DNA from: Roseomonas sp.
Lineage (GTDB): Bacteria > Pseudomonadota > Alphaproteobacteria > Acetobacterales > Acetobacteraceae
Direction of reading: 5' to 3'
Assembly (NCBI GenBank): GCA_020249775.1
Contig: JADCFA010000021.1
Span: 360,560-424,559 of the forward strand
Length of the DNA stretch: 64,000 nucleotides
Positions 26,887-37,500 of the stretch are shown one piece after another. A program made the translations under genes and the position numbers. Under the pieces are notes generated by a model. That model did no database searches. It had not been told where the DNA came from and saw nothing but the letters and a program-made list of their open reading frames with translations. How positions within the stretch are numbered: the first letter of the stretch is position 1; the number at the start of each line of letters is the position of its first letter.

Positions 26887-28216
26887 ATAGATTTGCAAAA
26901 ACCTCATCCACCGCCGCTCCAAAGCGATCCACGATCATCTCCACATCCCGCGCATTCACGATATAGGGCGGTGAGAGGATCACGTGATCGCCATGCTTGC
27001 CGTCAATCGTGCCGCCCATGGGATAACACGCCAGACCATGCGCGAAGGCAGCATGCTTGATGCGTTCATTCACAGCTAGCGCGGGATCAAACGTAGCTTT
27101 GCTAGCGCGGTCTTGGACGAATTCAACGGCCCAGAACAGGCCGCGACCACGGATATCACCAACATGGCGATGATTGCCAAGCCGTTCCATCAAGCCGCGT
27201 TCCAAAAGCGCGCCGGTGGTGCAGACATTGGCGAGCAGGTTTTCCTCCGCAATGACTTCCTGCACCGCAAGCGCCGCCGCACAGGCCACGGGATGCGCCT
27301 GATAGGTATGGCCATGCTTGAACGTACCGGTGCCGCGCTTGAGCGTTTCCACAACGCGCCCATGCACCAGAATACCGCCAATCGGCTGATAGCCGCCACC
27401 AAGTCCCTTCGCAATCACCTGTATATCCGGTGACACGCCTTCCTGTTCCCAGGCATGCAAGGTGCCGGTGCGGCCCATGCCGGACATCACCTCATCCAAA
27501 ATCAGCAAAGCGCCATGGCGATCACAGACTGCGCGCATGGCTTGGAAATAACCGGGCAGCGCGGTCGCGCAGCCAAGTGTGGCACCGACCACGGTTTCCG
27601 CGCAAAAGGCAATCACATTGCGCGGGCCAAGGCGCTGGAATTCCGCCTCAAGCTCCATCGCCAGGCGCGCGACATAATCGGCGTCACTCTCATCATCGCG
27701 CCGATCACGATAGGCATAACATGGTGAGACATGGCTGAAGGCATCAGACAGGATCGGCGCATAAGGCGTGCGCCGCGCGATATTGCCACTCGCCGCGAGC
27801 GCGCCGAGCGTATTGCCATGATAGGATTGCCGCCGCGCGATAAAGCGCGTGCGTTGTGGCTCACCCGCTTCCAGAAAATACTGCCGCGCGATTTTGAGCG
27901 CGGCTTCCATCCCCTCACTGCCCGAGGAAACAAAATAGGCATGGGTCAGCCCGCCTGGCTTATGCCCGACCAGCACTTCCGCCAGCTTCTCAGCACTACC
28001 GGCACTGAAGAGCGCAGTATGCGCGTAACACAGGCGATCAATCTGCGCTTTCATGGCGGAGACCACATGCGGATGACCATGGCCCAGGCAGGCAACGGCC
28101 GCACCGCCCGAGCCATCAATCACATCATGCCCGGTGGAATCGCGCAGCCAAATGCCCTGGCCGGAAACGGCAATGGGCGGGTCCTTCAACAGGTTGCGAT
28201 GGACGATATGGGACAT
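26876..28216 (-). CDS. Class III (omega/aspartate-type) aminotransferase
   Basis: 446 residues, PLP fold type I. GHGHPHVVSAM, the SSGSEGMEAALKIARQY phosphate-binding region, RRQSYHGNTLGALAASGN, LILDEVMSGMGRTG and the cofactor lysine K270 in AKGLGGGYQPIG are all present. Relatives act on omega-amino acids, diamines or similar amines; the exact substrate is not evident. It converges on the ABC importer, so a link to the imported compound is possible but unproven. Confidence 0.9.
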   Translation of the reverse strand: MSHIVHRNLLKDPPIAVSGQGIWLRDSTGHDVIDGSGGAAVACLGHGHPHVVSAMKAQIDRLCYAHTALFSAGSAEKLAEVLVGHKPGGLTHAYFVSSGSEGMEAALKIARQYFLEAGEPQRTRFIARRQSYHGNTLGALAASGNIARRTPYAPILSDAFSHVSPCYAYRDRRDDESDADYVARLAMELEAEFQRLGPRNVIAFCAETVVGATLGCATALPGYFQAMRAVCDRHGALLILDEVMSGMGRTGTLHAWEQEGVSPDIQVIAKGLGGGYQPIGGILVHGRVVETLKRGTGTFKHGHTYQAHPVACAAALAVQEVIAEENLLANVCTTGALLERGLMERLGNHRHVGDIRGRGLFWAVEFVQDRASKATFDPALAVNERIKHAAFAHGLACYPMGGTIDGKHGDHVILSPPYIVNARDVEMIVDRFGAAVDEVFANLSKG

Positions 28217-28274
28217 GGCGCGGCTCCTTTTCCAACATCCTGCCGTGAAGCGCGGAAAAGGGCTAGCTGGTAAA

Positions 28275-29522
28275 TCACGGTGTCAACAGCCCGACCACCG
28301 CGCCGGTCATGCAGCAGGCGATGGAAGCCGAAACCAGTGATGGCAGGCCAAGCCTGAGAATATCCGCGCGGCGTTCCGCGCACATGCCGGCCATGCCCGC
28401 CACCATAATCCCAACCGACCCAAAATTGGTGAAGCCGCATAGAGCATAGGTCAGGATCAGCCGCGACCGTTCCGAAAGCCCCGCCCCGCCGGATTGCGCG
28501 AGTTCCAGGTAGGAGACGAATTCATTCACCACAATCTTCACGCCAAGCGAAGCTGCGACCGTGGCTGCCTCCGCCGCCGGCACGCCCATGGCCCAGGCCA
28601 CCGGCCAAAGCAGCAGGCCGAGCAGGCGTTGCAGGGTGAAACCGGTTGCCGGTTCCAGCGCCATATTCACCAGCGCGACCAGTGCCACGAAAACAATCAA
28701 GGACGCCATGATGCCAAGCAGCAGCGAAAGCCCATCCTGCGTGCCGCGCACCAGCGCATCCATACTGCTATCGTAAAGTTTTACGGGTGCGCCGGTATCG
28801 TGATCCGCCGCGCTGCCGCCGCTTTCCGCCGGCAGCATCAGCAGCGCAGCAAGGATCGCGGCGGGGGCGGAAATCAGGCTCGCGGTCAGCAATTGCCCGG
28901 CTGCATCCGGCACTACAGGCGCGATCATCAGCGCATAGACCACCAGCGTATTACCGCTGATGGTAGCAAGCCCCGCCGTCATCACCACAAAAAGCTCGGC
29001 CCGCGTCATGCGCGCCAACCATGCGCGGATCATGAGCGGCGCTTCCACCATGCCAACAAAGACATTCGCGGCCACGCCGAAACCCGCCGCGCCGCCAATA
29101 CCGAAAAGTCGGCGCAGCACCGCCGCCATCACGCGCACAATCGCGGGCAGAATGCCCCAATGATAGAACAGCGCAGATAGTGCACCGACCACCAGTATCA
29201 GCGGCAGCGCCTGGAAAAACAGAATGAAGGAAGCGCCAGGGCGAAGTTCCTGAAACGGCAAGGCACCTCCACCCAGATAGCCAAAGACCAGCGATGTGCC
29301 AGCTTGCGTTGCAACCGCCAGCGCATTCACCGCATCACCCAAATAGGCAAAACCCGCGCGCAAAGGCGCGATATGCAAAAGCGCCGCGCCAAGGGTGATT
29401 TGCAGCACAAGCCCCATCAGCACCACGCGTGCCGAGACACCGCGCTTGAACCCTCCCAAAGCCCAGGCCAGCAGGCAAAGCGCCAGCAGGCCAAAGCCGG
29501 ATTGGGCTTGCAGCGCAGTCAT
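28275..29522 (-). CDS. Concentrative nucleoside transporter (NupC/CNT family)
   Basis: 415 residues, the size of E. coli NupC, with ten or so membrane segments. Family landmarks are GYLGGGALPFQ, the GVAANVFVGMVEAPLMIRAWLARMTRAEL segment with the substrate-binding Glu, ATISGNTLVVYA, and VVNEFVSYLELA followed by LTYALCGFTNFGSVGI. It imports nucleosides by ion symport in the inner membrane. Its start overlaps the stop of rmuC as ATGA. Confidence 0.92.
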   Translation of the reverse strand: MTALQAQSGFGLLALCLLAWALGGFKRGVSARVVLMGLVLQITLGAALLHIAPLRAGFAYLGDAVNALAVATQAGTSLVFGYLGGGALPFQELRPGASFILFFQALPLILVVGALSALFYHWGILPAIVRVMAAVLRRLFGIGGAAGFGVAANVFVGMVEAPLMIRAWLARMTRAELFVVMTAGLATISGNTLVVYALMIAPVVPDAAGQLLTASLISAPAAILAALLMLPAESGGSAADHDTGAPVKLYDSSMDALVRGTQDGLSLLLGIMASLIVFVALVALVNMALEPATGFTLQRLLGLLLWPVAWAMGVPAAEAATVAASLGVKIVVNEFVSYLELAQSGGAGLSERSRLILTYALCGFTNFGSVGIMVAGMAGMCAERRADILRLGLPSLVSASIACCMTGAVVGLLTP

Positions 29523-30949
29523 GTCGGCGGCTCATCCTCATCGGTTGGGGCCAGGCCATCCACGCCAAGCAGGCTTGCCGCCTGATCACCTGGCATTGCC
29601 TCCACATCTTTCAGCTTGCGCGCAATCGCGCGGGTGCGGCTGCGCGCATCGCCGATGGAATTGCCGACCGTATTCACCTGCTTGCCGAGCTTTTCCAAAA
29701 CGCCATCCATCTTCGCCATCTCTGCCTTGGTGGCAGAGAGCAATTCGCGCACGCTTTCGGCGTTTTTCGAAAGCGCGAGCGTCACATGCCCAAGCTGGAT
29801 AGTGCGCAGCATGGCCGGCAGCAGCGAAGGCCCCGCGATAAAGACCCGCGCATTGCGCCCGATATCATCAATCAGCCCGGGGATGCGCGCGACTTCCGCA
29901 TATAGCCCCTCGGTCGGCAGATACATCACGGCGAATTCCGTGGTCGCGGGCGGGTTGATGTATTTGTCGCGAATCTTCAAAGCCTCAGCCCGGATGCGCG
30001 CTTCCAATCCCTTGCGAGCCTGCGCCTCGGCCTCCGTCTCTCCAGCGTCATGGGCTTGCAGCAGGCGCTCATAATCCTCCACCGGGAATTTCGCATCCAC
30101 TGGCAGGCGCACCGGCGCTTCCTGGCCAACCGGCATCAGAATGGCGAATTCCACCGTATCATTGCTGCCTTCGCGCAGCTTCACATTCGTCTCATAAGAA
30201 CCTTGCGGCAGGAAATCATCGAGTAGCGCCTTGACCTGTGCCTCACCCCAGCCGCCGCGCGTTTTGACATTAGAAAATAGCCGCTTCAGGTCGCCAACCT
30301 GGCTTGCCACGGATTGCACATTGCCCATCATGGCCTGGATGGCGTTGAACTGGTCAATCACGCGGGTGAAGCTTTCGGTCATTTGCTTTTCAACCGCGGC
30401 GCCCAGTTGTTCATTTACGCTCGCTTGAATTTCTGCAAGCCGCTTGTCATTGGCTTCGCGCATTTCCTTGAGCTTGGCTTCAAGCTCTGCCCGGCTTTCA
30501 TTGCCCTTGCGGTCAATCACATCGCGCGCCGCTGCCATTTCCTGGGCGATGGCATTTTTCATGGCGGCCTGAGATTCAGCCAGCGCGGCGCGCACCTGTT
30601 CCACCATGACCTGCACGCGCGCTGCGGCATCGGCATTTTCCTGGCGCAGCTTCGCGGCGCTTTCGCGCGCTTCCAATACGCCCTGTTGCTGCGCCTGCGC
30701 CGTGGCGCCCTGCACTTCCATCAGCTTCGTGGTCAGCGCCGACATTTCCCGCCCTAGCGCCATCTCGCTCGCGGCAAGAGCCGCTTTCACATCTCCATTC
30801 AGCGCCGCCAGCCTTTCGCCCTGGCGTTCCTGCGCCGCTTGCAACAACCCAATGGAAGGATCAGGCGCGGGCTTGCGCAGCAATAGCGCCAGCAGCAGCG
30901 CCGCCACCACACCAAGCCCGATCAGCAGCAGGATGGTTTCAAGCGCCAT
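29519..30949 (-). CDS. rmuC: DNA recombination protein RmuC
   Basis: 476 residues. One N-terminal membrane helix (residues 4-24), a long coiled coil rich in Ala, Glu and Gln to about residue 215, then the conserved RmuC domain with [46 protein letters not shown] and [15 protein letters not shown]. It restrains inversion-type rearrangements in E. coli. It lies 9 bases downstream of purH. Confidence 0.95.
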   Translation of the reverse strand: MALETILLLIGLGVVAALLLALLLRKPAPDPSIGLLQAAQERQGERLAALNGDVKAALAASEMALGREMSALTTKLMEVQGATAQAQQQGVLEARESAAKLRQENADAAARVQVMVEQVRAALAESQAAMKNAIAQEMAAARDVIDRKGNESRAELEAKLKEMREANDKRLAEIQASVNEQLGAAVEKQMTESFTRVIDQFNAIQAMMGNVQSVASQVGDLKRLFSNVKTRGGWGEAQVKALLDDFLPQGSYETNVKLREGSNDTVEFAILMPVGQEAPVRLPVDAKFPVEDYERLLQAHDAGETEAEAQARKGLEARIRAEALKIRDKYINPPATTEFAVMYLPTEGLYAEVARIPGLIDDIGRNARVFIAGPSLLPAMLRTIQLGHVTLALSKNAESVRELLSATKAEMAKMDGVLEKLGKQVNTVGNSIGDARSRTRAIARKLKDVEAMPGDQAASLLGVDGLAPTDEDEPPT

Positions 30950-30958
30950 CGGAGATGC

Positions 30959-32536
30959 TCAATGCCGGAAATGCCGCATGCCGGTGAATACCATGGCAAG
31001 CCCGGCCTTATCAGCAGCCTCAATCACCTCATTGTCGCGGATTGAGCCACCAGGCTGGATGATGGCGGTAGCACCGGCAGAGGCCGCGATTTCAAGCCCA
31101 TCGGCAAAGGGGAAAAACGCATCAGATGCCACGACGGAACCCTTGGCGAGTGGTTCAGGCGAGCCCGCCGCCTTGGCCGCGGCTTCGCTTTTCCAGGCAG
31201 CGATGCGGCTGCTTTCCGCGCGGTTCATCTGTCCCGCACCAATCCCCACAGTCGCAAGGTTCTTGGCATAGACAATGGCATTGGACTTCACATGCTTGCA
31301 GACACGGAAGGCAAACAGCAGATCGGCCATCTCGGTTGGCGTCGGCGCGCGTTTGGTCACGCATTTCAACGTGGCTTCACTCACGCGCCCTGCGTCGCGC
31401 GATTGCGCCAGAAAGCCACCAGCGACGGAACGGAATACCATCCCCGGTGCAGCAGGATCGGGCAGGCCACCCGTCAGCAGCAGGCGTAGATTCTTCCTCC
31501 TGGCAAACACCGCGAGTGCCGCTTCATCCGCATCCGGCGCGATCACCACTTCGGTGAAAATCGCGGTGATGCGTTCTGCCGCTGCCGCATCCAGTTTGCG
31601 ATTGGCCGCAACAATACCGCCGAAAGCCGAAACCGGGTCGCATAATAGCGCGCGATCCCAGGCTTGCGCCAAATCCGCCGCTACCGCCACGCCGCAAGGA
31701 TTGGCGTGCTTCACAATGACAATCGCCGGATCGGCGAATTCCGCCAGCGCTTCAAAGGCAGCGTCTGTATCGTTCAGGTTGTTGTAGGAAAGCTCCTTCC
31801 CCTGAATCTGCCGCGCTGTGGCAATGCCGGGGCGCGCGCTGCCATCCACATAAAACGCTGCCGATTGATGTGGGTTTTCGCCGTAGCGCAAAGTCTGACG
31901 TAGCGAACCCGTGAAGCTGAGGCGCGCCGGAAATTCCTGCCCTTCCTGCCCGGCGAACCAGCCGGAAATCGCCGCATCATAGGCCGCGGTGCGCGCATAG
32001 GCGGCGGCGGCAAGGCGCCGACGCGTGGCAAGGCGTGTGCCGCCCGCTTCGGCGATTTCCGCCTGCACCTCGGCAAAATGCGCGGGTTCCGTCAGCACCG
32101 CAACATGGGCGTGATTCTTCGCCGCACTGCGGATCATCGCCGGTCCGCCGATATCAATATTTTCGATGCAGTCGTCGAAATCCGCACCTTTCGCGACGGT
32201 GGCTTCAAACGGGTAGAGGTTCACCGCCACCAGATCAATCGGCGCAATGCCATGCGCTTCCATTTGCGCCAGATGTTCCGCCAGATCGCGCCGGCCCAGA
32301 ATGCCGCCATGCACTTGCGGCACCAAAGTCTTCACGCGGCCATCCAGAATTTCCGGAAAGCCTGTGTGGTCCGATACATCCTTCACCGGCACGCCCGCAT
32401 CGCGCAGCGCCTTGGCGGTGCCGCCAGTGGACAGGATCTCCACCCCGCGCGCCGCCAGGAAACGGCCAAATTCAATCAGCCCGGTCTTGTCGGAAACGGA
32501 AAGCAGCGCGCGGCGCGGCGCGATCACATCAGTCAT
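30959..32536 (-). CDS. purH: Bifunctional AICAR transformylase/IMP cyclohydrolase PurH
   Basis: 525 residues. It catalyses the last two steps of IMP synthesis. The N-terminal MGS-like cyclohydrolase domain starts [20 protein letters not shown] with STGGTAKAL; the transformylase domain has [24 protein letters not shown], and [10 protein letters not shown]. It ends in [10 protein letters not shown] as usual. Start taken at ATG 32536; an upstream TTG at 32557 has no better support. Confidence 0.97.
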   Translation of the reverse strand: MTDVIAPRRALLSVSDKTGLIEFGRFLAARGVEILSTGGTAKALRDAGVPVKDVSDHTGFPEILDGRVKTLVPQVHGGILGRRDLAEHLAQMEAHGIAPIDLVAVNLYPFEATVAKGADFDDCIENIDIGGPAMIRSAAKNHAHVAVLTEPAHFAEVQAEIAEAGGTRLATRRRLAAAAYARTAAYDAAISGWFAGQEGQEFPARLSFTGSLRQTLRYGENPHQSAAFYVDGSARPGIATARQIQGKELSYNNLNDTDAAFEALAEFADPAIVIVKHANPCGVAVAADLAQAWDRALLCDPVSAFGGIVAANRKLDAAAAERITAIFTEVVIAPDADEAALAVFARRKNLRLLLTGGLPDPAAPGMVFRSVAGGFLAQSRDAGRVSEATLKCVTKRAPTPTEMADLLFAFRVCKHVKSNAIVYAKNLATVGIGAGQMNRAESSRIAAWKSEAAAKAAGSPEPLAKGSVVASDAFFPFADGLEIAASAGATAIIQPGGSIRDNEVIEAADKAGLAMVFTGMRHFRH

Positions 32537-32605
32537 GGCATGAATCCGTGCAAGCAATGCCCCGCGCCATACGCCCGGCGGCAGGGGTGATCAACCCTGG
32601 CAAGG

Positions 32606-32956
32606 CTAATCAACGGGCAGGAAGATGAACACCACCGCGCCCAGCAGGCAAAGCGCGGCGGCGGCGAAATTCCAGCGCAGGGGCTCCCCCAGCCACATCA
32701 CGGAAAACGCGGCAAAAACCGCGAGTGTGATCACTTCCTGCATGATCTTGAGCTGCTGGCCGGTAAAGGCCCCATAGCCGATGCGGTTTGCCGGCACCGC
32801 CAGGCAATATTCAAAAAACGCAATGCCCCAGGAAATCAGTACCGCAAGCCAGATCGGCCAGCTTGGCTGCTTCAAATGCCCATACCAGGCGAAGGTCATC
32901 AGGATATTGCTGCCCAGCAGCAGCAGGGGCGTCAGCAGGAAGGGGCTGGTCATCAT
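32606..32956 (-). CDS. DMT-type small membrane protein (DUF486)
   Basis: 116 residues with four transmembrane segments. NILMTFAWYGHLKQP, WGIAFFEYCLAVPANRIGYG and the FTGQQLKIMQEVITLAVFA stretch are characteristic of DUF486, a small drug/metabolite-type family of unknown function. The start overlaps the stop of the AmpG-like gene as ATGA. Confidence 0.9.
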   Translation of the reverse strand: MMTSPFLLTPLLLLGSNILMTFAWYGHLKQPSWPIWLAVLISWGIAFFEYCLAVPANRIGYGAFTGQQLKIMQEVITLAVFAAFSVMWLGEPLRWNFAAAALCLLGAVVFIFLPVD

Positions 32957-34215
32957 CTCGCGGTTCTTTCGGATGTGGGCGGCAGGCGGCGCAGCAGCCA
33001 GACCATGATGGCCATGGCGGGCAGCGCCGCCACCGTGGTCAGCACGAAAAACCACGGCCAGCCCAGGCCCTCCGCCAGCATGCCGGATGTCGCCCCCAGC
33101 GTGCGCAAGGGCACCGCCGCCAGCGATGACAGCAGCGCATATTGCGTGGCGGTGAAGCTGCGATTGGTGAGCATGGCAAGGTAGGAAAGAAACGCTGCAT
33201 CCGCGAGGCCATCGGTGAAATTCTCCACCCCCACCTGCGCGAACAGCATGCGGATATCATGCCCCGAAAAGGCCAGCGCGACATACATAAGGTTGGAGAG
33301 CATTTGCGTGATCCCGGTCAGGATCAAGGCGCGCCCGGTGCCAAGCTTTGCCACCAGCCAACCGCCGACAAGCGCGCCAGCCAGCGTCGCGACAAGACCA
33401 AAGACAGAGGAAACACTCGCGACCTCAAGCCGCGTGAAGCCAAGTTGGCGATAAAACGGCGCGGTCATGATGCCGGCCAGGGCCTCGCCCAGTTTGAACA
33501 GGGCAACAAAGGCCAGGATCGCGAACCAATAGCGCCGACGCATGAAATCCGCGAAGGGATCAATCACCGCATAGCGCAGCCGCGCGACCCAACCTTGCGG
33601 CGCAGCGCCCCCCTGATGCGCGGGTTCGGCAGCGAACAGTACGGCGGCAACGCCTATGCCCACCATCGCGGCGCAGCCGGCAAAGGCAAAGGCCCAGCCG
33701 GCGAATTCCGCCATGGTGAGCGCGCCCGCCGTCGCCGCCAGCAAGGCGCCGCGATAGCCCCAGACATAACAGGCAAGCCCATAGCCCTGATCGGCTTCGT
33801 CCAGGCTTTCGATACGAAAGGCGTCAATCACAATATCCTGGCTGGCGGATAGGAAAGCGACCGCCACCGCCACCGCCACCGTCAGGCTGACATTCAGCGC
33901 CGGGTTGGTCTGGCCGAGCGCGATAATGGCGCCGATCAGCGGGATTTGGATGGAAAGCAGCCAGCCGCGCCTTCGCCCAAGGGCGCGGAAGAAGGGCGGC
34001 GGGCTATGGTCTATCAGTGGCGACCAGAGGAATTTCAGCGAATAGGACAGCCCAATCAGCGCCGTGAAGCCAATGGCCGCCAGCGAAAGATTGGATTCCG
34101 CCAGCCATTGCCTGAGCGTGAAGGCCGAAAGCGGCAGCGGCACGCCCGCGGCAAAGCCGAGCGCCAGCATCACAAGGAAGCGCTTGTCGCGCCAGCGGGG
34201 AAGCGAATCGGCCAT
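32953..34215 (-). CDS. AmpG-like muropeptide MFS transporter
   Basis: 420 residues from ATG 34215, 12 predicted membrane helices. GFAAGVPLPLSAFTLRQWLAE, the KFLWSPLIDHSPPPF loop, SASQDIVIDAFRIESL and FTDGLADAAFLSYL match the AmpG family, which imports anhydromuropeptides for wall recycling. Specificity is inferred from family. Cotranscribed with the DUF486 gene. Confidence 0.85.
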   Translation of the reverse strand: MADSLPRWRDKRFLVMLALGFAAGVPLPLSAFTLRQWLAESNLSLAAIGFTALIGLSYSLKFLWSPLIDHSPPPFFRALGRRRGWLLSIQIPLIGAIIALGQTNPALNVSLTVAVAVAVAFLSASQDIVIDAFRIESLDEADQGYGLACYVWGYRGALLAATAGALTMAEFAGWAFAFAGCAAMVGIGVAAVLFAAEPAHQGGAAPQGWVARLRYAVIDPFADFMRRRYWFAILAFVALFKLGEALAGIMTAPFYRQLGFTRLEVASVSSVFGLVATLAGALVGGWLVAKLGTGRALILTGITQMLSNLMYVALAFSGHDIRMLFAQVGVENFTDGLADAAFLSYLAMLTNRSFTATQYALLSSLAAVPLRTLGATSGMLAEGLGWPWFFVLTTVAALPAMAIMVWLLRRLPPTSERTAR

Positions 34216-34319
34216 GGTCTGAAACTGGCAGAAGCGGCGCCCGCCTGCCACCATGAATGGCTTGCCCGCGCGGCAAAGGCCAGCGCAATATCCCCCCAAG
34301 AAATGCGGGAGGCAGCGGC

Positions 34320-34856
34320 ATGAATACCATCGCCAAGGCGAAGGGACTTTTGGTTGAACCCGGCAAAACCTGGGATGGCATTGCGGCAGAGCCCATGACT
34401 TTGGGCGGGGTTTTCACCAGCTATGTGCTGCCCTTGGCGGCGATTCCTTCCATCGGCAGCGCCATTGGCACCTTTCTGGCCGGGAATCTGCCGAATGTTG
34501 CGGAATTGGTGATCAGCTACGTTATTGCGCTGGCGAGTGTGCTGATCATGGGCAAGATCATGCCGCCTTTGGCCGCGCGTTTTGGCGCCTCGCCGGATGC
34601 CGAGGCCGGGATGAAACTGGCGGCCTTTGCGCCGACCGGGGCCTGGGTGGGCGGGCTTGCGTTGATTGTGCCTTCGCTCGGCGGGTTTCTGGCGCTGATC
34701 GGGGCGCTTTACACGCTCTATTTGTTTTATGATGGCGCGCAGAGGCTCTTTCCCGTTGCGCAAGTGAAGGCGCGGATGCTGGGCTTTTCCGCCGTTTTGG
34801 CCTCCATCCTGTTGAATATGTTGATCGGCCTGATGGTGGGCATTCTGGCGCGCTGA
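34320..34856 (+). CDS. Yip1-family membrane protein
   Basis: 178 residues from ATG 34320, with a GGGAGG-like site just upstream. The N-terminus AKGLLVEPGKTWDGIAAEP is the hallmark of bacterial Yip1-like proteins; five or so hydrophobic segments follow, including YVLPLAAIPSIGSAIGTFLAG and VGGLALIVPSLGGFLALIGALY. Function unknown. Confidence 0.85.
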   Translation: MNTIAKAKGLLVEPGKTWDGIAAEPMTLGGVFTSYVLPLAAIPSIGSAIGTFLAGNLPNVAELVISYVIALASVLIMGKIMPPLAARFGASPDAEAGMKLAAFAPTGAWVGGLALIVPSLGGFLALIGALYTLYLFYDGAQRLFPVAQVKARMLGFSAVLASILLNMLIGLMVGILAR

Positions 34857-34921
34857 CCGCCCGCCCTTCCCGCCGCGCCCGGTTCGCTTATATCGGGCGA
34901 GAGGATTTGGGGATTTGGGCC

Positions 34922-35857
34922 ATGCTTGTGACAGTTTTTGGCGGCGGCGGCTTTATCGGGCGCCATATCGTGCAGCGCCTGGCGGCGGCGGGCCATAGCA
35001 TTCGGATTGCGGGGCGCGATACGGAACGCGCCGCGCGACTTTGCACCATGGGCGGTGTCGGGCAGATCACGCCCGTTGCGGCCTCAGTCACGGATGAGGC
35101 TTCCTCGGCCCGGGCGGTGGCGGGGGCGGATATCGTCATCAACCTGGTCGGTATTCTGTTCGAAAGCCGCGCGGGTGATTTCCAACGCATCCAGGCGGAA
35201 GGTGCCGGGCGTGTCGCGCGCTTGGCTGCCGCCGCCGGGGCCAAGCAATTCCTGCATCTTTCGGCGATTGGCGCCGATGCCGGCAGCCCAAGCCTTTACG
35301 CCCAAACCAAGGCGGCCGGCGAAGCGGCAGTGCTGGCGGCCTTCCCCGGCGCCATTATTCTGCGGCCTTCGGTGGTGTTTGGGGCAGAGGATCAGTTCTT
35401 CAACCGCTTCGCGGGCCTCGCTGCGCTGCTCCCCTTCATGCCGGTGGTGGCGGGTGAGACGCGCTTTCAGCCGGTTTATGTGGGGGATGTCGCGGATGCG
35501 GCGATGGCTGCGCTCGCGGACCCGGCGGCGGCTGGCAAGGTTTTCGAACTCGGCGGGCCGCGCGTGATGAGCATGCGGCAAGTGCTGCGCTACATATTGG
35601 ATGTGACGGGAAGGCAGCGCCCAATGATCGCCCTGCCAGAGGGGTTCGTGCGGCTGCAAGCGCGGCTTGGGGAGCTGCTGCCAACGCCGCCTTTGACACG
35701 CGATCAGCTGATCCTGCTGGGCAAGGATAATGTGGTTTCGCCCAACGCCTTGGGATTTCAGGCGCTTGGTATTGAACCCAAGGCGGTGGAGGCGATTGTG
35801 CCCAGCTATTTGTCGCGATTTCGCGTGGGTGGGCAGAGGGTGATGGCGCCAAGTTGA
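34922..35857 (+). CDS. NAD(P)-binding complex I assembly/NDUFA9-like reductase
   Basis: 311 residues, an atypical SDR. GGGGFIGRHIVQRLAAAGH is the nucleotide-binding motif, followed by ADIVINLVGILFE, FLHLSAIGAD, SLYAQTKAAGE (Tyr-Lys pair) and VFGAEDQFFNRFA. The pattern matches the NDUFA9 subfamily found across alphaproteobacteria and related to a mitochondrial complex I accessory subunit. No nuo genes are in the window. Confidence 0.88.
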   Translation: MLVTVFGGGGFIGRHIVQRLAAAGHSIRIAGRDTERAARLCTMGGVGQITPVAASVTDEASSARAVAGADIVINLVGILFESRAGDFQRIQAEGAGRVARLAAAAGAKQFLHLSAIGADAGSPSLYAQTKAAGEAAVLAAFPGAIILRPSVVFGAEDQFFNRFAGLAALLPFMPVVAGETRFQPVYVGDVADAAMAALADPAAAGKVFELGGPRVMSMRQVLRYILDVTGRQRPMIALPEGFVRLQARLGELLPTPPLTRDQLILLGKDNVVSPNALGFQALGIEPKAVEAIVPSYLSRFRVGGQRVMAPS

Positions 35858-36060
35858 AAAAGACCGAATCGGACATTTATAGCTTGGTACGGCTTTGGGT
35901 TTTGGCCTGGTAACGGAAGATCGCCGTTAATTAGGTCATAAAAACTGTCCTTATCACGCAAAAAAGACTCGCCTTGCTTAGCCGCTTTGGTTATGGGGCG
36001 GGGAAGGGTGGCCGCGAAACTGCGCTGCCCTGGCTTCAACCGCGTTCAAGGACACCCCCG

Positions 36061-37500
36061 ATGGCCGAGAAAATGCTGCAATTCGTGCGCTTGGCGCAGC
36101 ACCAGCCGGATAAGCGGGAAGCGACCGAACGTCGCGCGGATTGGGCCGAGGTCTATCGCCCCTTCGTCGCGGAGGCGGCTTCTGAGCAGGCATCCCGCTG
36201 TTCCCAATGCGGCGTGCCCTTCTGCCAGGTGCATTGCCCGCTGAACAACAACATCCCCGATTGGCTGAAGCTGACCGCCGAGGGCCGGCTTGAGGAAGCC
36301 TATGAGGTTGCCTCGGCCACCAATAACTTCCCGGAGATTTGTGGCCGCGTCTGCCCGCAGGATCGGCTATGCGAAGGCAATTGCGTGATCGAAAAGGGGT
36401 TCAATTCGGTCACGATTGGCGCGGTTGAAAAATACATCACCGATACGGCCTGGGAGAATGGCTGGGTGAAGCCGCCCAAGCCCGTGCGCGAAAGGGCCGA
36501 GAGCATTGGCATCATCGGCGCCGGCCCAGCTGGCATGGCGGCGGCGGAACGGCTGCGCGTTCTGGGCTTTCAGGTGGTGATTTATGATCGGCATGACCGC
36601 GCCGGCGGGCTGATGATTTACGGCATCCCGAATTTCAAGCTGGAAAAGGATGTTGTGGTGCGCCGCTGGCAGCAATATGCCGAAGGCGGCATTGAATTCC
36701 GGCTGAATTGCGCGGTGGGGCGCGATATCTCGCTGGCGGAGCTGCGCCGCAAACATGCCGCGGTGCTGATTGCGACCGGCGTCTATAAGGCGCGCGATAT
36801 TGCTGTGCCTGGCGCTGATCTGCTCGGCGTAGTGGCAGCGCTGGATTATCTGATTGCGTCTAACCGCAAGGGTCTGGGTGATAGCGTTCCGGAATTTGAC
36901 TCTGGCGCGCTGAATGCCGAAGGCCGGCATGTGGTGGTGATTGGCGGCGGCGATACCGCGATGGATTGCGTGCGCACGGCCACACGCCAGGGCGCCGCTT
37001 CTGTCACCTGCCTTTATCGGCGCGACAAGGCGAATATGCCGGGGTCCATGCGTGAAGTGTATAACGCCGAGGAAGAAGGCGTACGCTTTGAATGGCTCGC
37101 GGCGCCGGAGGCTTTTGCAGGCAAGGCGAAGGTCGAAGCCGTGCGCGCGGTGCGTATGCATCTTGGTCTGCCGGATGCGACAGGCCGCCAGCAGGTGGAA
37201 CCCATCGCCGGCAGTGATTTCACCGTGAAGGCTGATCTGGTGATCAAGGCGCTTGGCTTTGATCCGGAAGATTTGCCTGTGATGTTCGAAGAACCTGCGC
37301 TTTCCGTGACGCGCTGGGGCACGTTGAATGTGGATCATCGCAGCATGATGACATCGCTGCCCGGTGTTTTCGCGGCGGGCGATATCGTGCGCGGCGCATC
37401 CCTGGTGGTCTGGGGAATTCGCGATGGCCGCGATGTCGCGGAACAGATCGCGGCTTTTGTTGAGAAAGGGAGCACGGCGCTGGCCGTGGCAGCAGAATGA
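36061..37500 (+). CDS. gltD: Glutamate synthase [NADPH] small subunit GltD
   Basis: 479 residues from ATG 36061 with AAGGA upstream. The N-terminal half has the cysteine clusters CSQCGVPFCQVHCPLNN and CGRVCPQDRLCEGNC that hold [4Fe-4S] centres; IIGAGPAGMAAAERL binds FAD, and VVVIGGGDTAMDCVRTA binds NADPH. It feeds electrons to GltB for ammonia assimilation. A 163-residue DUF2059 gene lies between it and gltB. Confidence 0.97.
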   Translation: MAEKMLQFVRLAQHQPDKREATERRADWAEVYRPFVAEAASEQASRCSQCGVPFCQVHCPLNNNIPDWLKLTAEGRLEEAYEVASATNNFPEICGRVCPQDRLCEGNCVIEKGFNSVTIGAVEKYITDTAWENGWVKPPKPVRERAESIGIIGAGPAGMAAAERLRVLGFQVVIYDRHDRAGGLMIYGIPNFKLEKDVVVRRWQQYAEGGIEFRLNCAVGRDISLAELRRKHAAVLIATGVYKARDIAVPGADLLGVVAALDYLIASNRKGLGDSVPEFDSGALNAEGRHVVVIGGGDTAMDCVRTATRQGAASVTCLYRRDKANMPGSMREVYNAEEEGVRFEWLAAPEAFAGKAKVEAVRAVRMHLGLPDATGRQQVEPIAGSDFTVKADLVIKALGFDPEDLPVMFEEPALSVTRWGTLNVDHRSMMTSLPGVFAAGDIVRGASLVVWGIRDGRDVAEQIAAFVEKGSTALAVAAE